A DNA stretch of 64,000 bases, from assembly GCA_016617785.1 (NCBI GenBank), contig JADILM010000009.1:868001-932000 (forward strand), given 5' to 3'. Under the pieces are notes generated by a model. It was not told the DNA's origin, did not search any database, and saw nothing but the letters and a program-made list of their open reading frames with translations. Both the position numbers and the translations under genes were made by a program. Positions 44,796 to 55,854 of this stretch are shown one piece after another; within the stretch, counting starts at the first letter, position 1, and each line of letters begins with the position of its first letter. The stretch is from Sporobolomyces roseus (Eukaryota; Basidiomycota; Microbotryomycetes; Sporidiobolales; Sporidiobolaceae).

Positions 44796-47700
44796 TTAAG
44801 CTTCTCCACCTTTGAAAGCTTTCGTAGCCCTCTTTCCTCCCGTTTTCCCGCTTTGTACAACCCAAACGTTCTCTCCTACACCACTGATTAATGCAGCTGA
44901 AGCAGCTTCTCCAACACATTTCCTGACTTCGTGACTTGCGCAGATTCCGAGACTACCATCCTTCTCTGCTTGTTTGAGGAGGGCGAGGGATTCGACTCGA
45001 TGAGAAGACGCGTCACGTCGAGATCGACCGAGGAGATAAACGAGTCGACCGGAAGAGGAGGTGGAAAGGGAAGCTGCTCGTCGAATCATGGTTTTGAGAG
45101 GGGAGACTGTCGAGACTTGAACGATTTCAAAAGTGCCGAGGAAAGTCGATGAGGGTAGAGCTTTGGCACGTTCGAGTACGAGGTCATCTTCGGTTTCGGA
45201 AGCTAAACCGTGTTGAGTATACAAAGTTTCACCAGGTCGAGCGTTCACTCCTCCACCTTGATGGGTTCCTCCAGCTACAGTGAGTTGTAGCGCAGCACCT
45301 CCTGTACCGTGTAGAAGAGTCGAGGTATTCGTTTCGTCGCTGTTCGCCTTGATCATCGAGGATGATGATGAATCGTCGTTGAGTGCTGATCGATCTTCCT
45401 CAGTCTCCTCCGGTGCACGTTGGATCGCGATGACCGTAACCGAGATCTTTGGAGAACGTTTCGCGAGTTGGATTGCGATTTCGAGACAGGCTCGATCATC
45501 GGATCCTCCAAAGAAGGGGAGGAAAACGTTCGTTGTCGAAGAGGAAGAGGTGGAAGGAAGGAGGCCAGTAGTAGAAGAAGCGCCGTCGATGAGACCGCGA
45601 TCGAAGAAGAGACCGACGTCGCAAGAGGAAGAGGCGAAGAGATCTCGAAGGAAGCTCGCGTAGAGCGAGGAATCCGGTTGAGTCGCTGCTCCAGGTTGAG
45701 CGCTGTCCTTGTTTCCGAAGAGGTAGCCAAATGGATTCGGAACTGTGGACAGGTCCACTTCCCACTCAGCGCTTGGCGTAGTGTAGAAAGACGATTCTGA
45801 ACTCACGATAAGAAGCGATAACACTTTCTTGTTCGACCTTGTCCTGATTGAGAGTCCAAGGTACGACGATCATCTGACTTCCATCCCTATCCGCTCGATC
45901 CTTGACCGTATCCGCGAAATTATCGGTCTGAGTCACAGCAAACTCTCCATTCTGAACCGTGATTCCTCCAGATCCTCCTCCGCACGAAACGCTAGCGAAG
46001 GTACGGTAGAGGAGAGTCAAAGGATCAGACTTGAGATGTTCAGCTGCGGCGTCCGAGGCGAGGAGTACACCCGATAATCGTTCGGTAAGTTCGATGAGTC
46101 GGAGAGGGTTGAACGAGATCGATGAGGTTGAACGAGCGGGAGGAGGTGTGGCGCCTTCCTTAGTTTCGGAAGAAGGTGTGGAAGCTCCAGCAGCGAATAG
46201 GTTGGTGAAGACGAATAAAGCTCCCAAACTTTCGAGTTTGTCGAGAACAACGGTGAACCTCTTTCGAATTGTTTCGGATCCTCCTCCAGCGTAGTCTTGA
46301 CTTCCTGACTTGTCATCGATACCTTCAGAGCCCTTGTCGGAGGAGGAAGTCGTAGTGGAAGGTGGGTGACCATGAAGTGAAGAAGCGGGTAGAGATGAAA
46401 CGGCGGGACGTCGAACGTGAGCTGGGTAACAGATGAGAGTTCCAGGAGTTGCGACGAATGTCAAGAGTCTGTAGACATCACCCAACACCAGATTAGCGTT
46501 CGTTCGATCTGGTAGCTCGACGATCGACTCACAATGCCTCGAGAACGAAAATTGAGAAGACTGTACAGGTCACACGGCGATCAGCGCTCATCTCGGCGAA
46601 TTCGAACACATACGAAGGGAACTCACCAGTCTCATTGATGATCCCTACACTCAACCCTTGATTGAGAATGATCAATTCGATCAACCCTTTCGAACTCATC
46701 AAGAAGCCAACTCCGGCACTTTCTCGATTCGTGAATCCCGTCCATCTAGCAGCTGCGAAACATCCAAAGAATTTCCCGCAGAACGCACAAGCGATTACGC
46801 ATACGACCCATCCCTGCAGATCATCAGAGGAGTCAGGAATAGCGCGATTAAGAGATCAGAGAAAAGGACAAACCCAGATGATACCGCTGTTGAGTAGGGT
46901 GAGGTTCGTTCGGAGTCCAGAGTAGGCAAAGTACAAGGGAATGAAGATACAGATACCTGATCACGAGAGCGCACGTCAAAACTGTCAGTTCCGATTGGAC
47001 TGTCGATTCGAGGGATGATGAGTTACTCACAAAGATCCTCGATCTTAGCAGCGATATGATGACCAAGTGAGTTGGGTACGATCAATCCAACCAAGAAACC
47101 TACATTCCCCAAATTCAAAAAAATCAGCTCAAAAAATCTTCCCGTTTCCCTCGACTTGATGAATTCGAAAAAAAAAAACGTACCTCCAAAGATTTCAGAG
47201 ATTCCGATAGCAGCCATGAACCAACCACTTATGAAGACGCACATCAATACAGCTAGGATATAAGTTTGAGTCGGTCCGTCCGGGTTCGAGAAGGAACCGG
47301 TTTTGCGTGCGAGGAGGTTCAGGAGGGGTCGAATTACGAAGAATAGGAAGAGCATCCTATTTGTCATTCTCGAGAGGTGAGGGTCAGTTTGGGTGAGTGG
47401 GAGAGAGGGAGAGGCAGATACTTACCATCCGACAGTAGCGAATAAGATCCAGAGAACGACTAGACCGGACGTTCCACCTCCCGTTCCAGAAGTAGCGAGT
47501 GCGACAGATAACGCAAGTAACATCCAGCCTATCTCAAGCGAATCATCTTCGATCAATATCTGCTCACTCGCACGTTGTGGTAATGAGAGGAACTGACCAA
47601 TAACGTCGTTTGCGACTCCCGAAGCAAGTACCACAACTCCAACTGGATCATTCATCAGTTTCAAGTCGACCAAGATCCTACCGAGTACAGGGAACGCCGT

Positions 47701-48753
47701 GATCGAACTTGAAGTCGCAATGAAACATGAAAAAGTAGTAATCTTGACGCTAGGGTCCACGAATTGATTGTATAATCCGACTGCAAGGGCCTGAGTCAGT
47801 AACGAGAGAGTAGGGAGGGAAGCGGGAAGTACGTACTGGAGACTCCCCAGCCCATGGCGAAAGGGATTATGAGACCTGCTGTAGAAACTGCGAGGGACGG
47901 TTTGAGGTTCTTTCGGAAGAGTGTGAAATCGACTCTGTGAATTCGGGGAAACGAGGGAGTCAGTCGCGAGTTCCACTTAATGACATACTTGAGGAGAAGT
48001 AGAGCTTGGAGAGTGAGAGACGGGGCGTGAAGGAAAAGAGAGAGGGGGGCGGGAAACGGGAAGGGAGGAAAAAGAGTTGAAATGAAAGATTTTTCACTTA
48101 CTCTAGACCTATAACGAACAAGAACAAGACCAGACCGATCGTAGCGAGTAGATTCATGTAAGGCAGCCTACGGAAAGAGCAAGAATCAGTCAGGAAAGCG
48201 CTAGAAATGGTAAGGATGCGAAAAAATGAACGTACGATTCAGCAGGGAAGATGTTCTTCGTAAACCCAGGAATTTGCCCCAGAGCTGTTCTTCCGCACAA
48301 GATCCCGCTTAATATCTCGAACACTACACGCGGTCTATTGAACGAGAATGAATTAGCTCGAAGAAACATAGGTAGAAATGAAACTTTTGACTTACTGAGA
48401 AGTCCAAGGGCATAGTTTCGACCATGCGTAACTGAGAGCACGTGAGAGTGCGATGATGATGACCAATTGTACTACGACTAATTGAATCACACTGTTTCGC
48501 GATTCACAAAACGAAGACAACGAAGGGGAGGTGTGTGGGGGGTTGATCAGCGAACGCGTTTCTCTCGTTTAGATTGAGGAGGGAATACTTACTGAGTAGG
48601 ATGAAACTCTATTGGATTTACTCCACCTCCCAGAATACTCTTTGTGACTCCACCTCCCGTTGAATGAGAAGCAGAGAGAGGTAGTTGAGTTTGAAACACT
48701 GTTCCTGCAGTTGCTGTTGCTGTGAATACTATTGACTGTAATGTTGAGGTCAT
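44796..48753 (-). CDS. KHA1: K+/H+ antiporter, CPA2 family (KHA1-like)
   Basis: Cation/proton exchanger, in yeast located in Golgi-type membranes. Many small introns interrupt the membrane half. The N-terminus [17 protein letters not shown] is Ser/Thr-rich, then about a dozen hydrophobic segments, including [80 protein letters not shown] and [16 protein letters not shown]. The VANDVIGW aspartate is the transport-site pattern of this family. After [20 protein letters not shown] and [20 protein letters not shown] comes a ~400-residue cytosolic tail ending [12 protein letters not shown]. Part of the tail ([20 protein letters not shown]) resembles the universal-stress-like C-terminal part of Kha1 and plant CHX proteins. 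Length is near that of yeast Kha1. It converges with the proteasome chaperone gene. Confidence 0.88.
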
Positions 48754-49016
48754 TATTGAAGGATCGCTAGTGGCAAGGAGTGTAAAGGAGAGAGAGGAGA
48801 GGGAGGGAGGAGAGAGGGAGAAGTTTCAGGGGGTTTGCAGGAACCCTTGTCCCCGATGTACGCGCTTGATCCCGGCTTGGTTCTCTTCTTAATTCAATGC
48901 CAGTCGGGTTCTTTGATCGCTTGTCAGTTCTTGAGGTTTGAAAGTGTATCGGGTGAATCTAAGCAAGAAAACTCTCCAAACTCCTTCTTGCCATTCAACC
49001 ACTCAACTCCTATAAG
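48754..49016. promoter_or_regulatory. Short divergent promoter, KHA1/NOP8-like
   Basis: 263 bp between the two start codons. Purine-rich (GA) tract at about 48780-48825 on the plus strand, which reads as CT-rich leader for the antiporter. No other element identified. Confidence 0.4.
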
Positions 49017-51481
49017 ATGGCTAAACCACGCACGAAACCACCAGTATCAGATGAACCCATCACTCAACGTATTCACGTAGGAGGGTTAGCTCCCTCTGTA
49101 ACTCCCAAAGAATTAGTCGCAAGATTCTCATCTTTTGGTCAAATAATCAATGGAGTACAAGGAGTATCAGGGTTGGGAACTAGTCCATCAGGTAAATAGC
49201 ACTCTCTACTATCTTTGTGTCACTCTTTCGCTGATTCAGAGAGTGGTATCAAAGGTCTACCAATCAATTATGCTTTTTTCAGTTTAGAAACTACTCAATC
49301 TCAATTGAATCGATGTGAGTAACCCACTCCCTACCATTTGATACTCTTGACAAGAGCTGAATGGTATTGGAGGCGACCAATTCACAGGTATCTCAATGTT
49401 GAACGGTTCAATGTGGAAATCTCATAAACTACGAATTCAACTAGCTAAACCAGATTGGCAATCTCGGTGAGAACTACTTTTACGCCCCTTCCCCTCTACT
49501 AACTATAGCTAACGAGCTCTAGTTCCCGCCGCAGTCGAGAAGAAGAAAGGAAACAACAAGCGATATCATCTGATCCTTCCCTCGCATCAACTCTTGCTTC
49601 CTCTTCCTCCTCCTCGATTCCCTCCACAAACGCTGAAAAGAAACCCAAAAGCAAGAAACGAAAGTTATCTTCTGATCCTAATGTTGGGTACACTGCGAAA
49701 CGGTTCGAGGTAGTAACTCCCTCAAATATCGAGAATCACAAAGTAACTCTCTCTCATTCCTCTCTCTCTCTCACTCCTTCCCCTTTTAACTCTTAACTGA
49801 TACTGAGCTTGATGTGAGTAGGGTTGGATCCTAGATGCCAAACCATATTCCTCGACCCCATTATTCCCATTAGTAGTTAGACCCTCTCATCCAATCTATC
49901 TACCGCCTAAAGCAGCAACTACTTCTTGGACTCGTGGGAAATCTTTGAATGTAGATCAAAAGAAGAAGAAAGAGGATGAGAATGTTCGAGAGAGGAGGGA
50001 AGTCAAGAGGATTAAAAGGATTAGAATTGATCCGAGGAGGTATGGGAGACGTAAAATCGTTTACCCCCTCTCTGAGAATGAGGGAGTCGGAGGTTTGATT
50101 AGTGTAGGTCATTGGGAGTGCGAGGATCAAGAGGAAGAAGAAGGGAAGGAAGAAGTTAGTTGGGTTTTCAAGGGAAGGGATGGCGAGGTTAGGCATAGGG
50201 AGATTGTTAAACTTAATCAGAGTCAACGAGAACATACGGATCAGTTCAAAGCATTGTTGGAGAAACTTCAATTACCTCAATGCTCAGCGAAACCGAAAGC
50301 TAATCAAGAATCGAACGTGATGGAGGAGGAATTGGACAAGATCTTGATTGAACCGACTATGACTTCGGCCAAGGCAAGATCATTGTCACCACCTCCTTAC
50401 GTCCCTTCTGCACAGAGACAATTACTCTATAATGAAGAAGACGCTTTCCAATTACTCTCGACTACACTCGATGAAGAAACTAGATTGGCAGAAGTCGAAA
50501 AGGAGAGGAAGAGGTTGGTGAGATTGGCGATGGGGATTGTTGAGGAACCTGTCGAGGTGAAAGAGGACAAGGTGGAGAGTAGTAGTAGTAGTAAGGGGAG
50601 AATGTTGCCGAAGGTTGAAGGGTTCGCGGAGGAGAGCGACGATGATGATGAGGTGTTTACGAGTCAGGTGTTGAGGATTCGAGGTGGTGCAGGAGGAGTA
50701 CCGGAGGATAGTGATAGTGACAGTAGTAGTGATGAGAGTGAAGAGGAAGAGGATGAAAAAATGAACGAGAATAAGGAAAAGCCAGCAAAGACAACTCTCG
50801 TTAGAGAATCGTTGAAAGATATGTTCAAACCTCAAGAGGAACAAGCTGGTACGCACATCCATTCTCTCCCTCTAAATCTGTCCAACCGTCTCGAAACTGA
50901 TCGCCCTTTTCGCGTCTGACAGCTTCCTTCTCACTCTTCTCCGGGCTCGACCTCGATCTCTCAGAGGGCGATGTCGAGCGTTCCCCCTCCCCCGAGGCCG
51001 TCGCGATCCCCATTCCCTCAGCGCTCCCTCCTCCTCTCCCCAAGATTCTCCCAATCTATCGAAACCAACGACAATTACCTCAAGACCAACAAGATAAAGG
51101 TCCTAGTTACTCATTCTTCGGATTGCTTGGAGTCGAGGGGGAAGAATTGGAGGGAAAGAGGAAGGTCGAGAATGAGAAGAGATTGAGAGAGAGTGGAGTT
51201 GATGGTTGGTGGAAGAATCAAACTCAGTTCGTTTCTACTTCTCTCTTCTATCCTCGTTTCTCTCTCGAGATGAGTACTGATAGCTACGGGTACGATTTCA
51301 AAACAGAGAGGAGATTGATGAAGCTCATTCGAAACTGAGGGAGAATTTGAGAGGCTTCTCGAGGAAAAGACATAGGGAATCCGTCAAGCGTACGAAGAAG
51401 AAGGGGAGTGGAGCTGGTAACCGGAGACGAGAAGGTGGATTGGGTGGATTCACGTTGGATAGTACACTCGCTGAGGAATAG
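49017..51481 (+). CDS. NOP8: RRM protein, NOP8/NOL8-like ribosome biogenesis factor
   Basis: Probably nucleolar, acting in 60S subunit maturation (role known for Nop8). Exons start 49017-49191, 49240-49314 and 49388-49466; the last ends at 51481. The RRM occupies residues 17-105: RIHVGGLAPSVTPKELVARF, then INYAFFSLETTQSQLNRCIS and KLRIQLAKPDW. RNP2 is recognisable and RNP1 is degenerate. Then come Lys-rich stretches (KKPKSKKRKLSSD), WILDAKPYSSTPLFPLVVRP, GHWECEDQEEEEGKEEVSWV and a long acidic/Ser tract (EESDDDDEVF, DSDSDSSSDESEEEEDE). The C-terminus (GVDGWWKNQTQEEIDEAHSK, then RGFSRKRHRESVKRTKKK) matches the basic Nop8 end. The acceptor after 49466 has two in-frame choices that differ by a few residues. 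Confidence 0.8.
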
Positions 51482-51725
51482 AATCGAGAAGAGTTTTCCC
51501 TTGATCGGCAAACAGGTTCTCGAGTTCTCCGTGAAGTTTCGAGACGAGATACGAGAGACGATTCCAAGCATATCTCAATTGCCTTCTCCTATTGACTACG
51601 CCAAACAATTTACGAGTCCCTCTTCCACCAATTCCTCCAATCTGAGCGAGTGTCGAATGAAAGATTCTAGGATCGAGGAAAGGTCAACAGCGCTCGACTA
51701 TCAACCGAGCGAGATCAAACTTACC

Positions 51726-54457
51726 TCAATTCTTCAATGTATCATTGACGAGTCGAACGATCCCATATTGCGAGATGGGTTCTGCCCAAGTCGAACAGAA
51801 ATCCTTCTTCTCCCTTCCCGTCATGAGCTTGTCGAGTTGAACAGCGGCTCTAACCCATCCTCTAGCTTCCTTCATATCCACTGCTTTGCCCGTCAATGAG
51901 AGTCGTCGAGCGTGCATCAGTAGCTGATTGACGGAACCATCGAAGGCTGAACCATTCCAAGGAGCCGAAAGAATTTGGATCGATTCGCCTTGACGATCGA
52001 AAACGACTCCTCCCATTTGAAGCGACTTCGATACGTAGAGTAGTAGTTGTGAGCGCTCTTTGATGGGATGAAGCAATTCAGTGAGGAGATGATAAACGTT
52101 TGATAATTCGGGTCGAACGAAGGTTGAAGAAGTGTAGGTCATCTCCAAACTTGCAACGAGCCGTGATAGCTTCCTTGCGATGAGTTCTGCCTGCTTCTGA
52201 TCCCTCGGGTCGAGCGTGTCTGTCTCCTTCTCGATGGAGGCGAACTGGACATCGAGGAGCTCCTTACGACGAGTGAGCTTGGTGGGTGTTGCTTTCCGAT
52301 CATCGACGCATCTAGAACAGTTGCACTGAACTTCGCAGATTCCTTTGACGATTTGTTCGCGAGAGTTGTAGTCGAGCTGAACGGGACAGTAGGAAAGGCG
52401 GATCTCTTGTCCAGCTGGAATGTCGACGCGAGCTCGAATCACCATGACGTCTCCGAGGGTACTCCAGCGTGCTGATGGTAGGCAGGAGTGATTGAAGAGG
52501 GAACTTCGAGAGAAGAGTGAACTCGTCGTGTCGAAGCGACTCGTCATTGTCGTCTTTCCATCGTCTGTGATGTCGAAACTGGGAGACCGTGAAGGGGTGA
52601 GCGCGTTGTAAGAATTGATTAGAGGAGATCTCTCACCTATTGTTCGATACGATGGCTTCGACTCGTGCAGCATCGATCAAGACTTGGGAAGTAGCTTCGG
52701 CAGGAGGATCAAGAGGATCGAATCGAGGCTGTCCAGTCGGAAGGTGATTTGATCCGCCATAGAGACCGTAGACGGAAGCCTCGGTTGAGGGATCGTCGAT
52801 CATCTTGGTCATCGTCTTCGTGACGAGCTCGATCGAAGACGCTTTTGCGAGATTCTTGGTCCTGAAGTCGATCGCTATCGAAGTGTCGTTCGGATGAGAT
52901 TCTCCAGTGGCGAACGCCTTTTCGACTGTGATTCTGAGTGTAGTCAGTGAAGTGCAGACGAGCTTGTAGCGTGGCTGATCAAAGACTCACCAAGTAGCAA
53001 GTCTCCCGGCTTGAGATCTTTTTTGGCAAAGATTCCTCTACGTCCACCGACATTCGCTACTTCCCGCACTTCGATCATCGGTCCCGTGTAGTCTCCCACA
53101 TCGAGGTGTTCCTCCTTCAATCCCGCAAGTTTCGCCCAATCGTATTCGCCAGTCCTCGCCTCCCTCAGTTTCCTTCGAAGCCTTTCGACACCTTCCTTCG
53201 CTTCTTTACTCTCTTTGAACTCCTTCTCAGCATCCTCGTAGCTCTCGAGAGCTTTCTCTAGTAGCCTCCTGCCTTCGAGCGCCTTTGACTTTCTCAACTT
53301 GGCCTTTTCGAGAAGCTGAGGAGTTGAATCGACGTTCCCCGATCCGAGAAGGCGCAACGCTGCTTCGGCATCCTGGAGAGCCTGATTCGGATGATCGAGC
53401 TTGAGATGGGTTTGAGAACGGTTGAGGAGCAAGAGAAGCTTCGAGGAGTCGTTCGAGGCTACAGCGAGTCCATCCGAATACGATTTGAGAGCGAGATTGA
53501 ACTTCTTGACTTTGAAGAACGAATTGCCATGAGAGCGATAGTCGAAACTTGCCGGTCGTGATCGAGAAGGGGAAGTTGTCGACCATTTGATGCCAGAGAG
53601 GAGGGGATCATCGGGACGAAGGAAGACAACGTCGGTAGGCGATTCGACTCGAACCAGATAGCTTTCTCCGGTCACATTCGTCTTGAACGTCGGTTCCTTG
53701 ATTGCGAGCAACGTACCGAGAGGTAGCCATTCTTCGAGGTCGGGACCAGTTGGAACACCTCCGACATCGAGATTGTACATCCCTAAAGGTTCTGCTCGCC
53801 CCTTCGGATCTTCGACGAACAGTGATACACCGACCAACGCTTCTGAAATCGTTACTCAAGATTAGCTTGCATTCTCGCAGAGTAGACTCGGAAAGATGGT
53901 AGCTTACGAGCGTGCGAAATCGAGCGACAGATGAGATAACAACCCTTGTGAGTCTTTGACACGAACATGTCCTCAAAGTTAACTGTGTCAAGCTATCGGT
54001 GTGAGCTTGTAGTGCTATGCGACAGCGAGAGTCGAAGAGAGAGCTCACTTCGTTTGAGTTGATCGAAAGTCTTCGAAGACGACTCTTTGGGAATTCCGAT
54101 GAAAGAGTTACGCATCAAGTAAGGACTCTTGCGTTGTTGATCGATCAGAGATTGCCTTTGCGCTTCCCAGCCTGACAGCATCGTATATCGATCTCGCTGT
54201 GCAGGTTTCCTCAAAGGTTCATTCTTCTCCCTCTCGTACGCCTTGGTCGTTACATCGAGTAGATGCTTGTAGCTCCTTTTCCCATTCCCCTCTGTGGTGA
54301 ATCCCGCTTGCGGTAAGAACTTGTCCTTCGTTTTCTCTGCCATCTCCTTCAACATCTTCATCATTTGGGGATTCTGCTTCGCTTGTTGTATCATGTCCTC
54401 GCTCAATCCTAGTACCCTACATTGAGCTAGCAACGCCTCGGGTGCTGGATCCGCCAT
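51726..54457 (-). CDS. TPR and SET-domain protein (putative lysine methyltransferase)
   Basis: Starts MADPAPEALLAQCRVLGLSE, with a Sti1-like short helical segment (NPQMMKMLKEMAEK). A ~170-residue region of beta strands follows (GTLLAIKEPTFKTNVTGESY). TPR-like helices come next (FFKVKKFNLALKSYSDGLAV, ALQDAEAALRLLG), then a long charged helix (ALESYEDAEKEFKESKEAKE). SET motifs: NVGGRRGIFAKKDLKPGDLL, FNHSCLPSARWSTLGDVMVI (NHSC core), IPAGQEIRLSYCPVQLDYNS and post-SET cysteines CEVQCNCSRC. No MYND zinc finger interrupts SET, unlike Set5/Smyd proteins. TPR-SET proteins of this order occur widely in fungi; substrates are largely unknown. The NHSC and post-SET zinc ligands are intact, so activity is plausible. 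Stop 51726. Confidence 0.88.
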
Positions 54458-54838
54458 CTTGTGAGGGTCGAGGTTGAGTGATGAGACAAGAAGTTGAAGG
54501 AGGAGTTGGGGTACAGTTTGCTGCTTGACTTGGTTTGTACTCTTGACGATTGATGTAGGGAGTATTCGAGTTCTGGTGAAGTGGATTGGGTGGGTGGGTG
54601 AAGAGAGAAGAAAGAGCGAGGCGAAGAAAGGGAGGAGCCGCTCTTTTGTGTTTCAGTCGGAGGACCTGGAGCGAGTCTAGGTGCTTTAGAGACTTCGAGC
54701 TTTCACAGTCCAACACTGAGAGAGAGAGAAGAGAGAGACAGTGACGAGGAGCGAATCTTCGCCGCGGACATTTTCGGAGTTTCCCACTCTGCTCGAGCTT
54801 CCCTCTCGCTACTCCTTCTCCTTCTACAACACTAGAGA
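54458..54838. promoter_or_regulatory. Divergent region between TPR-SET gene and short orphan gene
   Basis: 381 bp without a supported gene. CT-rich leader at about 54795-54830 before the orphan ATG, and purine-rich DNA on the other side. Confidence 0.45.
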
Positions 54839-55420
54839 ATGTCGTCAAGAGCTTCGCCCATCCCTTCCGACGCTTTTGATCGACCAAGTTCCCCTCGTCC
54901 TCCAACTTCTCCTCCTCCAGGTCGTTCTCGCACTGTTCCCTCTGTTTCTCCTTTCCAGCCCATCATCCTACCTTCATCTCACTCTCGACCAATCGTGCGA
55001 CGACAAACTTCGCAAGCCGGATCCAATGGAGCGATACAAGTCAAACCCTTCGGGAAAATTGGAAAAGAAGACGACGATTCTTGGGAAAAGGCAAGCATCA
55101 TGAGCAGCTCGAGTTGGGGAGGTGGTCGAGGTCGTGAGGGAAGCGATGAAGGAGAGGTCGAGAAGCCATTCTTGCCGAGATTGCGAGATCTGAGATCAGC
55201 GAGACCTAGGGTTCGAAAAGAAGAAAGGGAGGAGGGGAACGTTGTGGAATCAAATGAGGCAGCGAAGGACGAAGAACCCGCTGTACCGGGGGACAATAAG
55301 GAGGGTCTAGATATCGAATCGAAGGAGGTTGAGAAACCGAAGGATCCGGCAGAGGTCGAGGAAGTCGACAAAGTCGAGAAGAAACAAGCAGCGACGACCG
55401 AGAACAGTACATCAGGGTGA
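54839..55420 (+). CDS. Short disordered orphan protein
   Basis: Not recognised. A single open exon of 193 codons plus stop starts MSSRASPIPSDAFDRPSSPR. It contains Ser-Pro/Pro-rich sequence, SRPIVRRQTSQAGSNG (a possible basophilic kinase site), a Trp-containing patch (GKEDDDSWEKASIMSSSSWG) and a Glu/Lys-rich tail. The TGA stop overlaps a plausible donor (GGTGAAGG, 55417 on). Splicing 55418-55496 and then a second intron of about 49 nt (55507-55555) would keep frame and add some 65 residues (to a TAA near 55751). I therefore give the stop at 55420 as the minimal model. Position, CT-rich leader and intact frame support it being a gene. Confidence 0.55.
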   Translation: MSSRASPIPSDAFDRPSSPRPPTSPPPGRSRTVPSVSPFQPIILPSSHSRPIVRRQTSQAGSNGAIQVKPFGKIGKEDDDSWEKASIMSSSSWGGGRGREGSDEGEVEKPFLPRLRDLRSARPRVRKEEREEGNVVESNEAAKDEEPAVPGDNKEGLDIESKEVEKPKDPAEVEEVDKVEKKQAATTENSTSG

Positions 55421-55854
55421 AGGTCAGTCAGTCTCCCCACTCTGTCTCAGTCGAGTAATACTGACTCGCTGACGGGGGATCTGAGCGTGAACAGGGTGTT
55501 CTGGGTACGAATTGCTTTTCGTAGATCGCCTCTTTTTCGTTTTTGACTCGCAGTTCGCTACTTTTGCCAATACTAGCAACCCTTCTTCTGAGGTGCTCGT
55601 CATGAGTTTGCTAGTGCGAGGATACGAGATCTATCATACGGGCGCTCGCAAGTCTTGCAAGCGATTCAGAGTCTTTATCCGAAACGTCGTTTTCCTCTCG
55701 TTCAGTCATTCCTCTCGCTCTAAGCGATTACGAAAGAGCCGAGAAAGGTAATAAGGAATAGCACTGCGATAACTAGATAAATTATACAAAACAAACTAAT
55801 GGGATACTTCGTAGGAAACTTCGTTCGAAAACGTTCTGGAGACTCGTGAGCACC
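55421..55854. other. Convergent region between orphan gene and acyl-CoA ligase gene
   Basis: 434 bp. May be 3' untranslated DNA, or may hold one or two extra exons of the upstream orphan (see that entry). The frame at 55512-55751 is basic and has no domain pattern. Confidence 0.4.
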
